Positions 1 through 8,897 of a stretch of 39,396 nucleotides of DNA are shown here, one piece after another; the first letter of the stretch is position 1, and each line of letters starts with the position of its first letter. This DNA is from a virus. Position numbers and translations under genes: made by a program. The stretch spans positions 1 through 39,396 of the IMG/VR virus record IMGVR_UViG_3300021354_000003; one strand, given 5' to 3'. The notes under the pieces were generated by a model. The model did no database searches. It saw only the letters and a list, made by a program, of their open reading frames with translations, and was not told the origin of the DNA.

Positions 1-740
1 TTATGTCCCCACGTTACGCTACTGTTAACCCAGCAGCCAACGCAGGTTTGGTTGAAGGTATGAAAGGTCTGTTTAATCCTACAGACACAATCAGCCGTCA
101 ATTCAAGAATGGCATGATGGGTATGGGTGTATTGGGCTTTGAAGAAATCAACATGAGCCAATCTATTATTCAGCATACAACTGGTGTTACTCCAACAGCA
201 CCAATCGTTGCTACTACAGTAACTGCTCAAGGTTCTACTTCATTGGCAATCAGCTTTACAAGTGGTTCACCAACATTCAAAATTGGTGATGTCTTTACCA
301 TTGGTAGCGTTTATGCTGTTAACCCACAAACCCGTCAATCAACTGGTTCTTTGCAACAGTTTGTTGTAACTGCTGATGTTACTGTTTCTTCTGGCACAAC
401 TGCCACTTTGACAGTATCTCCAGCAATGTATACAGCGACTAATGCTTTGGCAACTATTGATTCTTTCCCTGCTTCTAGCGCTGTATTAACTTTCCTTGGC
501 GGTTCTGCAACTCAGTACGCACAAAACTTGATCTATCATAAAGATGCGATCACTTTTGCAACTGCTGATTTGTTGTTGCCACAAGGCGTAGACATGGCTT
601 CACGTCAAGTTCACAACGGTATTTCTATGCGTGTTGTTCGCCAATACGATATTAATAATGACCGTTTACCTTGCCGTATTGACGTTCTATACGGTTACTC
701 AGCCATTCGTCCAGCAATGGGCGTTCGGATGTGGGGTTAA
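1..740 (+). CDS. Major coat protein, P22 gp5-like (C-terminal part; gene starts at 38808)
   Basis: This is the 3' part of the coat gene. Bases 1-2 are the end of a Val codon, and the first ATG at position 3 is an internal Met. Joining it to 38808-39276 gives one uninterrupted reading frame of 402 residues, close to the 430 of P22 coat. The sequence resembles the P22 coat family: an N-terminal helical part, then a segment with QFKNGMMGMGVLGFEEINMS, then a beta-rich, Ser/Thr-rich insertion-like region and a C-terminal RQYDINNDRLPCRIDVLYG segment. It forms the icosahedral shell around the scaffold. It follows the scaffold gene, as in P22, and ends just before a strong terminator hairpin. The family call is from memory of sequence patterns, not from a search. 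Confidence 0.88.
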   Translation, partial: MSPRYATVNPAANAGLVEGMKGLFNPTDTISRQFKNGMMGMGVLGFEEINMSQSIIQHTTGVTPTAPIVATTVTAQGSTSLAISFTSGSPTFKIGDVFTIGSVYAVNPQTRQSTGSLQQFVVTADVTVSSGTTATLTVSPAMYTATNALATIDSFPASSAVLTFLGGSATQYAQNLIYHKDAITFATADLLLPQGVDMASRQVHNGISMRVVRQYDINNDRLPCRIDVLYGYSAIRPAMGVRMWG

Positions 741-748
741 ACCTAAAT

Positions 749-773
749 GCTCCCGCGCAAGCGGGGGCTTTTT
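749..773 (+). terminator. Rho-independent terminator after the coat gene
   Basis: The 8-bp stem GCTCCCGC / GCGGGGGC (one G-T wobble) has a GCAA tetraloop and is followed directly by five T. It begins 8 bases after the coat stop codon. It should stop or thin transcription after the most highly expressed gene while letting some RNA polymerase pass to the tail genes. Confidence 0.85.
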
Positions 774-800
774 AAATCAATTTTTTAAGGAATTAATATC

Positions 801-1196
801 ATGGCACTTCCAAACGGAGCAGGTGGCTATCAATTAGGCGATGGCAATCTAACAGAAATTAGCATGAGTATTCAATCAGCCCCTACAGCTAAAACAGCCG
901 CAGCAACTTTAACTGCTGCTGAATTAGCAACTGGGATTATTACTTACACTGGCGCAGCCGTAGCTTTGACAGTACCTTTGGGTGCTGACTTAGACGCAGC
1001 TTTTACTAGTATGAAAGTAAATAGCTCATTTGACTTTTATATCATCAATACTGGCGCAACTAACGCTGCAACAGTAACAGCTAATACTGGCTGTACATTA
1101 GTTGGTGTAGCCGCTGTCGCTGCGGTTACGTCTTGTAAATGGCGTGTTCGTAAGACCGCTGATGCAACTTATGTTTTCTACCGTATCGCTGGTTAA
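801..1196 (+). CDS. Small head-associated protein, possible decoration protein
   Basis: This 131-residue Ala/Thr-rich protein has alternating beta-prone segments and no membrane segment, cysteine cluster or enzyme motif. The ribosome site AAGGAATTAATATC lies just before the ATG. It sits directly after the coat gene between two terminator-like hairpins, a position often used by capsid decoration or stabilising proteins. The C-terminal part (about 90-131, with SCKWRVRKTADATYVFYRIAG-like alternation of aromatic and charged residues) looks like a beta-sandwich. I do not recognise a named family; the decoration role is inferred from position and composition only. Confidence 0.7.
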   Translation: MALPNGAGGYQLGDGNLTEISMSIQSAPTAKTAAATLTAAELATGIITYTGAAVALTVPLGADLDAAFTSMKVNSSFDFYIINTGATNAATVTANTGCTLVGVAAVAAVTSCKWRVRKTADATYVFYRIAG

Positions 1197-1204
1197 TGTA
1201 ATAT

Positions 1205-1227
1205 CCCGCCCTTCGGGGCGGGCTTTA
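1205..1227 (+). terminator. Terminator-like hairpin with UUCG loop
   Basis: CCCGCCC, TTCG, GGGCGGG, then CTTTATA. The 7-bp GC stem closed by the very stable UUCG tetraloop starts 9 bases after the stop at 1196. The T-run is short (three T), so termination may be partial; it may also protect the upstream RNA 3' end. Confidence 0.7.
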
Positions 1228-1239
1228 TAAGGAAAAATC

Positions 1240-1533
1240 ATGCCTAATACCAAAGCTATTGGTGTTGCGTATTCAGATCCACAGTTTGATAGCTTGACTG
1301 TTACAGGTGCTAGCGCACTTGCGGCGGTTACTGCTACTAGCGTTACCACATCTGGTACCGCTGCTGCTGGTAATGCTGTCGCTTCACTTTACTTTTTAAC
1401 TACCGCTATTACTGCTAACAGTACTACAACTACCGCCGCTGTCGGTTCATTGGCTACTACAACCAATGCAACTGGGCTAGGTAAATTGTTTATTGCTGAT
1501 GGCACTAAATGGCAATACCCTGTTGTAGCTTAA
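1240..1533 (+). CDS. Small Ala/Thr-rich structural protein, unknown
   Basis: The 97-residue product starts at an ATG preceded by AAGGAAAAATC. It is almost wholly Ala, Thr, Ser, Val and Gly, with a short C-terminal motif GKLFIADGTKWQYPVVA. That ending (display of a token with a final beta strand) is common in phage head or fibre-associated proteins of similar size. It lies in the small-gene cluster between coat and the tail adaptor and is bracketed by hairpins on both sides. The function is unknown; a minor head protein is the simplest guess. Confidence 0.65.
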   Translation: MPNTKAIGVAYSDPQFDSLTVTGASALAAVTATSVTTSGTAAAGNAVASLYFLTTAITANSTTTTAAVGSLATTTNATGLGKLFIADGTKWQYPVVA

Positions 1534-1537
1534 TAAA

Positions 1538-1558
1538 ATAGGGGGCTTGTCCCCCTAT
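1538..1558 (+). terminator. Strong hairpin without T-run (attenuator or RNA processing/stability element)
   Basis: ATAGGGGG and CCCCCTAT form a perfect 8-bp stem with a CTTGT loop, 5 bases after the stop at 1533. No T-run follows, so it is not a classical terminator. It is the third strong hairpin in 800 bases, each placed just after a small gene. Confidence 0.6.
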
Positions 1559-1573
1559 CTAAATGGAAAAATA

Positions 1574-1777
1574 ATGCCTATAATTTATTTAAAGCATCCT
1601 ATTCATGGCACTAAAGTTGCTACAATAGACGCCGAAGCAGATTATGATGAAACACAAGGCTGGAAACGCTACGATCTGAATACGCAATCAGAAAAAGTAG
1701 AAGAAATGGTAGAAGAATTGCTTGCGGCTCCTGTCAATACACTGGATGTAAAAAGACGTCGTAAAACCGCAGAGTAA
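1574..1777 (+). CDS. Small conserved-type hypothetical protein
   Basis: I place the start at 1574 (MPIIYLKHPIHG, 67 residues) rather than at the upstream ATG at 1547, which lies inside the preceding hairpin. The 1574 ATG follows GGAAAAATA. The N-terminal half looks like a beta-hairpin protein (IYLKHPIHGTKVATIDAEA) with a Trp/Tyr pair. The C-terminal tail is charged and ends in KRRRKTAE. Phages often carry a similar small protein just before the gp4-like adaptor. The role is unknown. Confidence 0.7.
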   Translation: MPIIYLKHPIHGTKVATIDAEADYDETQGWKRYDLNTQSEKVEEMVEELLAAPVNTLDVKRRRKTAE

Positions 1778-1786
1778 GGAACCGCT

Positions 1787-2500
1787 ATGGCAACTACAGC
1801 CGCCGACCAAATAAATGGAGCATTACGCTTAATCGGGATGCTTGCCGAGGCTGAAACGCCTTCTGCCGCTACTGCCCAAGATGCCCTTAACGCTATGAAT
1901 CAAATGATTGATTCATGGAGTACCGAGCGTTTATCAACTTTTTCTACCCAAGATCAAATATTTACTTGGCCTGTAAATACAATTCATAGAACATTAGGCC
2001 CTACAGGTGATTTTGTAGGTAATCGCCCTGTTTTGTTAGATGATTCTACTTATTTTATAGACCCGTCTAATGGTATTTCGTTTGGCATTAAGATCATTAA
2101 CCAACAACAATACGATGGTATTGCGGTTAAAACGGTAACTTCCACCTATCCACAAGTTATGTGGATCAACATGGACTACCCTAATATTGATATGTACTTG
2201 TACCCAGTACCTACAAAAGCGTTAACTTGGCATTTTGTTTCGGTTACTGAACTAACTGAGCCAGCTAATCTTGCAACTAATTTAACGTTTCCCCCAGGCT
2301 ATTTAAGAGCGTTTAAGTACAATCTTGCTTGTGAAATAGCCAATGAGTTTGGTGTAGAGCCACCACCCAATGTGGCTCGTATTGCGATGACTTCTAAACG
2401 CAATCTTAAAAGAATTAACAACCCTGACGATATTATGTCCTTGCCTTACAGCATTGTTGGTACTCGTCAGCGCTTTAACATCTTTGCCGGTAACTACTAA
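1787..2500 (+). CDS. Head-to-tail adaptor, P22 gp4-like tail accessory factor
   Basis: The N-terminus reads AADQINGALRLIGMLAEAE, followed by DALNAMNQMIDSWSTERL, the characteristic helical start of P22 gp4-type head completion proteins. These bind the portal ring after DNA packaging and begin tail assembly. At 237 residues it is longer than P22 gp4 (166), but longer versions are common in environmental podoviruses. The ribosome site AAGGAACCGCT precedes the ATG. Its stop codon overlaps the start of the gp10-like gene (TAATG), which fits coordinated production of two parts of the same neck. Some P22 gp4 proteins have hydrolase activity on the cell wall; I see no clear catalytic motif here. Confidence 0.82.
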   Translation: MATTAADQINGALRLIGMLAEAETPSAATAQDALNAMNQMIDSWSTERLSTFSTQDQIFTWPVNTIHRTLGPTGDFVGNRPVLLDDSTYFIDPSNGISFGIKIINQQQYDGIAVKTVTSTYPQVMWINMDYPNIDMYLYPVPTKALTWHFVSVTELTEPANLATNLTFPPGYLRAFKYNLACEIANEFGVEPPPNVARIAMTSKRNLKRINNPDDIMSLPYSIVGTRQRFNIFAGNY

Positions 2501-4056
2501 TGCTGACGCCGATTTTAGGCCAAGCTTATGTAGCCCGTAGCGTAAACGCTGCGGATAACCGCATGGTCAATTTGTTTCCCGAGGCTATTCCCGAAGGCGG
2601 GATGACTAGCGGATTCCTTAATCGTGCCCCAGGCTTGCGTAAATTAGCTACAGTAGGCACAGGCCCCATCCGTGGTCTTTGGACGCATACAACGGCGGGA
2701 AACGACGCTTATGTAGTATCTGGCGCAGAGTTTTACAAAATTGATACAAATTACAATGCTACTTTATTAGGCACTGTTACGGGTACTGGCCCTGTGTCTA
2801 TCGCTGATAGCGGTACACAAATATTTATTGCGTGTAATCCTGATGCTTACGTTTACACCGAATCAACCAATAAATTTGAGCAAGTTACCGACGCTGATTT
2901 TGCTGGCGCAGCTACGGTTTGTTACATTGATGGTTATTTTGCGTTTAATCAACCAAATACGCAAATTATTTGGGTTACTGATATTTTTAATGGCGCGGCC
3001 ATCAATCCTTTGGCTTTTGGCGCTGCGGAAAGCTCTCCCGACCAAGTAGTAGCCGTTGTATCCAATAACCGTGAAGTTTGGGTATTTGGTCAAGGCACAA
3101 CTGAGGTTTGGTATGACGCAGGTACGATTCCTTTCCCTTTAGCCCCAATTCAAGGAGCTTACAATGAAATTGGTTGCTTGGCTCCGTTTTCTATTGCAAA
3201 GCTTGATAACAGCATCTTTTGGCTTGGCTCTGATCCTCGTGGCTACGGCATTGTTTATCGTAACCAAGGTTACACAGGCAAACGTGTATCTACCCATGCC
3301 GTAGAGTACGCTATCCAACATTACGGCAATATTTCTGACGCACAAGCGTATACCTATCAAGAAGAAGGTCATGCTTTTTATGTTTTAAATTTCCCAACTG
3401 CTAACGCAACTTGGGTCTATGACGTGGCTACAGGTGCTTGGCATGAACGGGCAAGTTGGAAAAATGGCGAATTTATGCGCCATCGTGGTCAATGTCAGAT
3501 GAACTTTAATAGCCAAACCATTGTTGGCGACTATGAAAACGGCAATATCTACGCATTAGATTTAGAGGTTTATTCCGATAACGGCGATATTCAAAAATGG
3601 ATTCGTTCTTGGCGCCCATTACCCGCTAATCAAAATAATCTTAAGCGTACTGCACAACATACCTTACAACTTGATTGTGAGTCTGGCGTAGGTTTAAATG
3701 GCTATTCCGATATTCCTATTCCTGCTTATACTGATGAAATTATTATCTTATCAGGTCAAACACTATCTATAGGCGCTGATGAGTACTTATATATCGGTGG
3801 TGATGATATAACAGGCTTAACTTTAGGCGCAAACCCACAGGTTATGCTTCGTTGGTCTGATGATGGTGGTCATACTTGGTCTAATGAACATTGGATTTCA
3901 ATGGGTAAAATTGGTGAATATGGTCACCGTGCTATTTGGCGCCGCCTTGGAATGACTGCAAAGCTCCGTGATCGTATCTATGAAGTATCAGGTACTGATC
4001 CCAATAAGATTGTTATTGTGGGTGCAGAGCTATTCCTAAGTGGCACAAATAGCTAA
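2500..4056 (+). CDS. Packaged DNA stabilisation protein, P22 gp10-like tail hub
   Basis: This 518-residue protein begins TPILGQAYVARSVNAADNRMVNLFPEAIPEGG-like, with repeated beta-propeller style blades (for example FDVATGAWHERASW and LRWSDDGGHTWSNEHW). This is typical of the P22 gp10 family, which closes the portal channel below gp4 and holds the DNA in. It directly follows the gp4-like gene with a TAATG overlap, the same order as in P22. The late-module position supports the call. A gp26-like needle gene is not evident downstream; one of the fibre-like proteins may replace it. Confidence 0.82.
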   Translation: MLTPILGQAYVARSVNAADNRMVNLFPEAIPEGGMTSGFLNRAPGLRKLATVGTGPIRGLWTHTTAGNDAYVVSGAEFYKIDTNYNATLLGTVTGTGPVSIADSGTQIFIACNPDAYVYTESTNKFEQVTDADFAGAATVCYIDGYFAFNQPNTQIIWVTDIFNGAAINPLAFGAAESSPDQVVAVVSNNREVWVFGQGTTEVWYDAGTIPFPLAPIQGAYNEIGCLAPFSIAKLDNSIFWLGSDPRGYGIVYRNQGYTGKRVSTHAVEYAIQHYGNISDAQAYTYQEEGHAFYVLNFPTANATWVYDVATGAWHERASWKNGEFMRHRGQCQMNFNSQTIVGDYENGNIYALDLEVYSDNGDIQKWIRSWRPLPANQNNLKRTAQHTLQLDCESGVGLNGYSDIPIPAYTDEIIILSGQTLSIGADEYLYIGGDDITGLTLGANPQVMLRWSDDGGHTWSNEHWISMGKIGEYGHRAIWRRLGMTAKLRDRIYEVSGTDPNKIVIVGAELFLSGTNS

Positions 4057-5954
4057 TGGCGAATATAACCCTTCTTCCGTCAGCTAAAGTTCCCCTCATT
4101 TATGAGGGTGAAAATACCATGACGACTGAATGGTATCGGTTCTTTTGGAATATATACGGTTTTACAGGCACAGGCGTAATTCCTGTCGATAAAGGCGGTA
4201 CAGGGTTAGATACCATCGGCGAACACCAGTTAATCATTGGTAATGCTAATAACGTGTTTGAGCCTGCTTTATTATCAAGCGCTAGTATTTTAATTACTTA
4301 CGTCCCTGGTTATGTCAATTTAGAGTTAGGTATTTCAGGCGTTACGGCGGGTGCTTACGGCTCTGCGTCAACCGTTGGGCAATTTACTGTTAATCAGTAC
4401 GGTATTTTAACTGCCGCATCTAATGTTTCTATTGGCATTGACGCTAGTCAAATTATTAGCGGGACAATTGCTTCTGCTCGGATTTCAGGTTCTTATACGG
4501 GCATTACAGGCGTTGGTACGCTAACCGTAGGCACTTGGAATGCTAGCACTATTGATGTAGCTTACGGTGGTACAGGTCAAACGACTTATACTAATGGTCA
4601 GCTACTCATTGGCAATACTACAGGAAATACCCTTACTAAAGCCACTTTGACTGCTGGCGCAAATATTACAATAACTAATGGTCCAGGCTCTATTACCATT
4701 GCGGCTACAAGCACAGGCGGTACAGTAACAAGCGTATCTGGGACTGCGCCAATTAGTGTAGCTACAGGCACTACAACCCCAGTCATTAGTATTAGCCAAG
4801 CCAATACAACAACAAACGGTTACCTAAGTTCTACCGATTGGAATACTTTTAACAACAAAGGAAGTGGCTCAGTCACTAGCGTAGCTGCTACCGCTGGTAC
4901 TGGAATTAGCGTAACTGGCAGTCCCATTACTACTAGCGGTACGTTAAATATTACCAACACCGCACCTGACCAGACCGTAGTTTTAACGGCTGGAACAGGC
5001 ATTAGCACTAGCGGTACTTACCCTAACTTTACAATTACTAATACAAGCCCATCTAGCGGCGGCACTGTAACTAGCGTAGCAGCTACCGTTCCGTCTATAT
5101 TTTCTATTACAGGCTCACCCATTACCACTAGCGGTACTTTGGCAATGACCTATAGTGGCACGGCATTACCTGTCGCCAACGGTGGTACAGGGCTAACTTC
5201 AACGCCTTCTAATGGTCAACTTGACATAGGAAATGGCACAGGGTTTACCCGTAGTACATTAACGGCTGGCGCAGGTATTACTGTAACTAACGGCGCAGGC
5301 ACTATTACTATTGCCGCTATAGGGGGTAATAGTATTACCTCTTATACCTATACGGCTACACAAGGTCAAACTGTCTTTACAGGGTTAACTTATGCCCTAG
5401 GCAATAATGGGCTATCGGTATTTGTTAACGGTAGTAAACAAATTACTTCGGTTAACTATGTTGAGACAAACACAACAACCGTTACTTTTACAACAGGGCT
5501 AAATGTAGGTGATCTTGTTGAAATGGAAGTAATTGCAGCGGTTGCGGGTTTAAGTGGTGTTACAGGCGTTACAGGCACAGCGCCCATTGTATCTACAGGC
5601 GGTTCAACCCCAGCCATTAGTATTCCAGTAGCTACTACTTCAGTTAATGGTTATCTATCTAGTACAGATTGGACAACTTTTAACAATAAGCAAGCCGCTT
5701 TAGTTAGTGGCACAAACATTAAAACCGTTGGGGGAACTTCATTATTAGGGTCAGGCGATGTTAATACTATTGGAAATTCGACAAATGCGGTTAATGTAGG
5801 TATAACTGACGATACAACCACAAATAGCGATTATTATGTTACTTTTGTAACTGCATCATCTGGTAATACCCCTGTTAAAACTTCGGCATCGAAGTTAAAA
5901 TACAACCCAAGTACGGGGGCATTAACAGCTTCTATTATTTATATAGCACCATAA
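4056..5954 (+). CDS. Tail fibre protein with internal repeats
   Basis: The 632-residue protein starts with a distinct N-terminus (residues 1-45, EWYRFFWNIYGFTG) that may attach it to the gp10-like hub, to which it is coupled by a TAATG overlap. Three copies of a roughly 45-residue unit follow near residues 46, 171 and 377 (GGTG...NGQL.IGN...LTAGA.ITITNG pattern). A GYLSSTDW.TFNNK element occurs near residues 255 and 531. Residues about 433-495 match the C-terminal half of the 8898-9395 protein. Gly/Thr/Ser-rich repeats of this kind build trimeric beta-structured fibres that touch the host surface. Repeats make it prone to recombination with the other fibre genes here. Receptor specificity cannot be read. 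Confidence 0.75.
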   Translation: MANITLLPSAKVPLIYEGENTMTTEWYRFFWNIYGFTGTGVIPVDKGGTGLDTIGEHQLIIGNANNVFEPALLSSASILITYVPGYVNLELGISGVTAGAYGSASTVGQFTVNQYGILTAASNVSIGIDASQIISGTIASARISGSYTGITGVGTLTVGTWNASTIDVAYGGTGQTTYTNGQLLIGNTTGNTLTKATLTAGANITITNGPGSITIAATSTGGTVTSVSGTAPISVATGTTTPVISISQANTTTNGYLSSTDWNTFNNKGSGSVTSVAATAGTGISVTGSPITTSGTLNITNTAPDQTVVLTAGTGISTSGTYPNFTITNTSPSSGGTVTSVAATVPSIFSITGSPITTSGTLAMTYSGTALPVANGGTGLTSTPSNGQLDIGNGTGFTRSTLTAGAGITVTNGAGTITIAAIGGNSITSYTYTATQGQTVFTGLTYALGNNGLSVFVNGSKQITSVNYVETNTTTVTFTTGLNVGDLVEMEVIAAVAGLSGVTGVTGTAPIVSTGGSTPAISIPVATTSVNGYLSSTDWTTFNNKQAALVSGTNIKTVGGTSLLGSGDVNTIGNSTNAVNVGITDDTTTNSDYYVTFVTASSGNTPVKTSASKLKYNPSTGALTASIIYIAP

Positions 5955-5964
5955 GGAAAAAATC

Positions 5965-7272
5965 ATGGGCCAATTAGTCTTTCAAGCAGCTTTAGGTGGA
6001 ACAACAGCGTTAGTTGGCCCTAATACAACGGCTACTAATAGCATAAATATACCTGACGCTAGTGGCACATTAGCCATATCAGGAGGTTCCCCTTCTTTTA
6101 CCAACCTAGCCTACACAGGCACACTAACTGGCGGTACAGGAGTAGTTAATCTAGGCTCAGGACAGTTTTATAAAGATGCTAGTGGTAATGTAGGTATTGG
6201 TACTAGTAGTCCTGCTGCAAGGCTAGATGTTCAATCAATACAAAGTATTATAAAAAATACATCAACAACAGGTATAAACCCAGTAGCAATAGTTCAAGGA
6301 AATACTGGCGGAAATTATTATGTTGGTGTAGATGGAAATACAGGTGGTTATTTAGGAACAGCTTACGCTGCATTTAATTGGATGTCTGGTGCATATCCAA
6401 TGGTATTTGCTACTTCTAACACAGAGCGTATGCGTATTGACTCTAGTGGTAATGTAGGTATTGGTACTACAAGTCCTAATGTTAAGTTAGATGTAAACGG
6501 CACAATGAAAGTAAGAGCTGCTGGTTTAGTAAACCTATCCAATAGCGATAGTACCAATGAGTTTTATCTACAAAATTCAGGTGCTACAGGAGCAAACAAC
6601 GCAATTCTTACCTTCCAAAAGACCAATTATGGCGAAGTGATGCGTATTGACTCTAGTGGGAATGTATTAATAGGACGGACTTCATCTGCTGGTAAATTAA
6701 GTATTCAAACGGCAGGTGGAGCTACAAATGCTATTGATTTATATTCTCCATCATCTACTAATGGTGCAAGAATACAATTAAATGATGGAAATTATAGCGC
6801 AGCTATTCAAACCGTTCCTTCTGGCGGAGCTACAAGTTTAGCATTTGAAGTATCAGGCTCAGAGCGTATGCGTATTAGTGCTGCTGGCATAGTTACTATG
6901 TCTGCTTATGGTGCTGGTGCAGCAACTTTTTCTTCTGCTGGTGTAATTAGCTCTGTATCTGATGAAACATGGAAAATTAAAGATGGAATCCCTGTTAATC
7001 CAGAAAATATGCTTCAAAAATTAGAACCAGGCTATTGGTTTTACAACGAAGAAAAGAAAGAAATTTTTGGTACTGAACGACAACTAGGTTTTTATGCTCA
7101 AAATGTAAATGAAGCTATTGGCCCTGAAGCCGCACCTGAGCCTGAAGAAGGAAAACCTTGGGGTTATTACGACAGGTCAGTTTTAGCAGTAGTTGTAATG
7201 TCTTTAAAAAATGCTTTAGTTACTATTGAAGAACTTAACGCTAAAGTTACAGCACTAGAAGGAACAAAATAA
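5965..7272 (+). CDS. Tail fibre with C-terminal peptidase S74 intramolecular chaperone
   Basis: This 435-residue protein has a short N-terminus and repeated shaft motifs of the type RMRIDSSGNVGIGTTSP (near residues 70, 155, 225 and a degenerate copy near 300). From about residue 330 it has a peptidase S74 (endosialidase-type) chaperone domain: VSDETWKIKDGI, then LEPGYWFYNEEKK, RQLGFYAQNVNEA, GYYDRSVLAVVVMSLKNAL and a C-terminal coiled coil. Such domains help the fibre trimerise and then cut themselves off at a conserved Ser (here in the SDETWK segment). The ribosome site AAGGAAAAAATC precedes the ATG. The stop overlaps the start of the spike gene (TAATG). Confidence 0.85.
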   Translation: MGQLVFQAALGGTTALVGPNTTATNSINIPDASGTLAISGGSPSFTNLAYTGTLTGGTGVVNLGSGQFYKDASGNVGIGTSSPAARLDVQSIQSIIKNTSTTGINPVAIVQGNTGGNYYVGVDGNTGGYLGTAYAAFNWMSGAYPMVFATSNTERMRIDSSGNVGIGTTSPNVKLDVNGTMKVRAAGLVNLSNSDSTNEFYLQNSGATGANNAILTFQKTNYGEVMRIDSSGNVLIGRTSSAGKLSIQTAGGATNAIDLYSPSSTNGARIQLNDGNYSAAIQTVPSGGATSLAFEVSGSERMRISAAGIVTMSAYGAGAATFSSAGVISSVSDETWKIKDGIPVNPENMLQKLEPGYWFYNEEKKEIFGTERQLGFYAQNVNEAIGPEAAPEPEEGKPWGYYDRSVLAVVVMSLKNALVTIEELNAKVTALEGTK

Positions 7273-8876
7273 TGACAACCCTAGTCCCAAAAGTTGATTT
7301 TAAAAATGGTGGCTCTACGCCTGTAGGCGCTGTTAATAGAACCAGTAGCGAAAAACTACAAGACATCGTTTGTGCAAAAGACTTCGGCGCTACTGGTGAC
7401 AGTACAACCGATGACACTGCAAGCTTGCAAGCCTTTTTTAATTACGTTACGACCAACGGTGCTATAGGCATTATCACCGCTGGTCAGTACAAAGTTACAG
7501 CGCCTTTGACCATAGCTATCACTACTAAAAGCTTTTCAATTCAAGGCGCTGGCGCACAAAGTACCATTATTAATGCGGCGTCAACATTTGCTGGCGGCAC
7601 AAAAGTCTTACAAATTACGGGCAATGGAACGGCTGTTTCATGGGACATGGGCGCTTTTTCAATTCAAGGCACCTACGGTTCAACGGGATCTGCAACAACT
7701 GGGCTTGAGATTGGTGATTCTGCTTCAGCTACTATTGGGCTACTAGGCTACACTTTCTCTCGTATCAGCCAAGTTTATGTAACAGGGTTTGCAACCTTAT
7801 GGAATGTTGTCCATACTCGTATGATTCATTTTGAAGATTGCGCTGGCTGGGGTAATGATGTAACAAACCAAACCTGTTTAAGCATTACTCAAAACGGTTC
7901 TTTTACAGGTGATTTGTTTTTTGAACGTTGTCAATTTGTTAACAAAAATGACACAGGAAATAAATGCGTAAGTATTACTTCCCCTACTGGCCCATATAAT
8001 TCTACTACTGGGGCTAATTCTATTGGTGGAATTAAATTTAGCGTTTGTGATTTTTATGCTGGTGAAAAAGCATTTTATATACAAGCGGCGGCGGCTTCTT
8101 TAATTTCTGATATTTGGCTAATGCCTGGTTGTCAATTTGACCAACAAACAACTAACGCTATTTGGGTTGAGTCTTTTAATACAAATACCATTGTTGAAAA
8201 CATTAACATTGAAAGCTGTTATGTAAATAAATCGTCTAGCGATACGATTACCTTTACCTCGACTGGAAGCGGTGGTGCTTTGCGTTCTTTACTTGTACAA
8301 AATTGCGACATTATTAAAGCGCAAGCAAAAGCAATCAACTTTTTTTCTTCTGCCGCTAACCTTATCAATAATGTGTTTGTAAATAACAATTCCATTGTTG
8401 ATGCAGTTACACCGTCAAACGGGGCTATTTTCTTTAACGATGCGACCAATGTTCAAGTATCTGGAAATAGCGCTGAACAAAGCTTTAGCGCAGGCAAACC
8501 TAAGTATTTAATTGAGTTTACTTCTGGCACAACAGGCATTACTTGTATTGGCAACTTCGGTGCTGACAATATTGTCACCGCATTAATCTTAGATAGTAGC
8601 GCTAGTGTTCCTAAAACCGTTGCAAATAATACAGGCTATAACCCTGTTGCTAATGGTACTTTGTCTTTAGGTGCTTCTCCATATACCTATACCAATACTA
8701 GCGGTTCGCCACAAATAGCATTTTTCAGTAATAGTGGAGCATATACGTTTACCCAGTTAGTTATCAATGGATCTTATGTAACGCCAACATTAACTCAACA
8801 GTATACGGTTCCTTCTGGGGCTACTATGGTAGTAACCTACACTGGTGGACTTACTGCACAAATAGCTGGACTTTAA
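7272..8876 (+). CDS. Tailspike-like protein with pectate-lyase beta-helix
   Basis: The 534-residue protein has the motif VCAKDFGATGDSTTDDTASL near residues 33-52, the hallmark of the pectate-lyase-3 type right-handed beta-helix in phage tailspikes. The following region alternates short beta strands with Asn-rich turns (for example NIVENINIESCYVN and LINNVFVNNNSIVD), as expected for helix coils. Spikes of this class bind and often cut surface polysaccharide. I cannot identify catalytic Asp/Glu residues from sequence alone, so depolymerase activity is inferred. It is translationally coupled to the S74 fibre before it. Confidence 0.8.
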   Translation: MTTLVPKVDFKNGGSTPVGAVNRTSSEKLQDIVCAKDFGATGDSTTDDTASLQAFFNYVTTNGAIGIITAGQYKVTAPLTIAITTKSFSIQGAGAQSTIINAASTFAGGTKVLQITGNGTAVSWDMGAFSIQGTYGSTGSATTGLEIGDSASATIGLLGYTFSRISQVYVTGFATLWNVVHTRMIHFEDCAGWGNDVTNQTCLSITQNGSFTGDLFFERCQFVNKNDTGNKCVSITSPTGPYNSTTGANSIGGIKFSVCDFYAGEKAFYIQAAAASLISDIWLMPGCQFDQQTTNAIWVESFNTNTIVENINIESCYVNKSSSDTITFTSTGSGGALRSLLVQNCDIIKAQAKAINFFSSAANLINNVFVNNNSIVDAVTPSNGAIFFNDATNVQVSGNSAEQSFSAGKPKYLIEFTSGTTGITCIGNFGADNIVTALILDSSASVPKTVANNTGYNPVANGTLSLGASPYTYTNTSGSPQIAFFSNSGAYTFTQLVINGSYVTPTLTQQYTVPSGATMVVTYTGGLTAQIAGL

Positions 8877-8897
8877 AGATAATTATTAGGAGCTTAT

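Noticed and set aside
1098-1349. Reverse-strand frame across the 1205-1227 hairpin
   Set aside because: Antisense to two late genes with ribosome sites; no signal of its own.
4598-5008. Reverse-strand frames inside the first fibre gene and similar ones inside 36076-36348
   Set aside because: They mirror the Thr/Gly/Ala repeat codons of the fibres, have no ribosome sites and oppose the operon.
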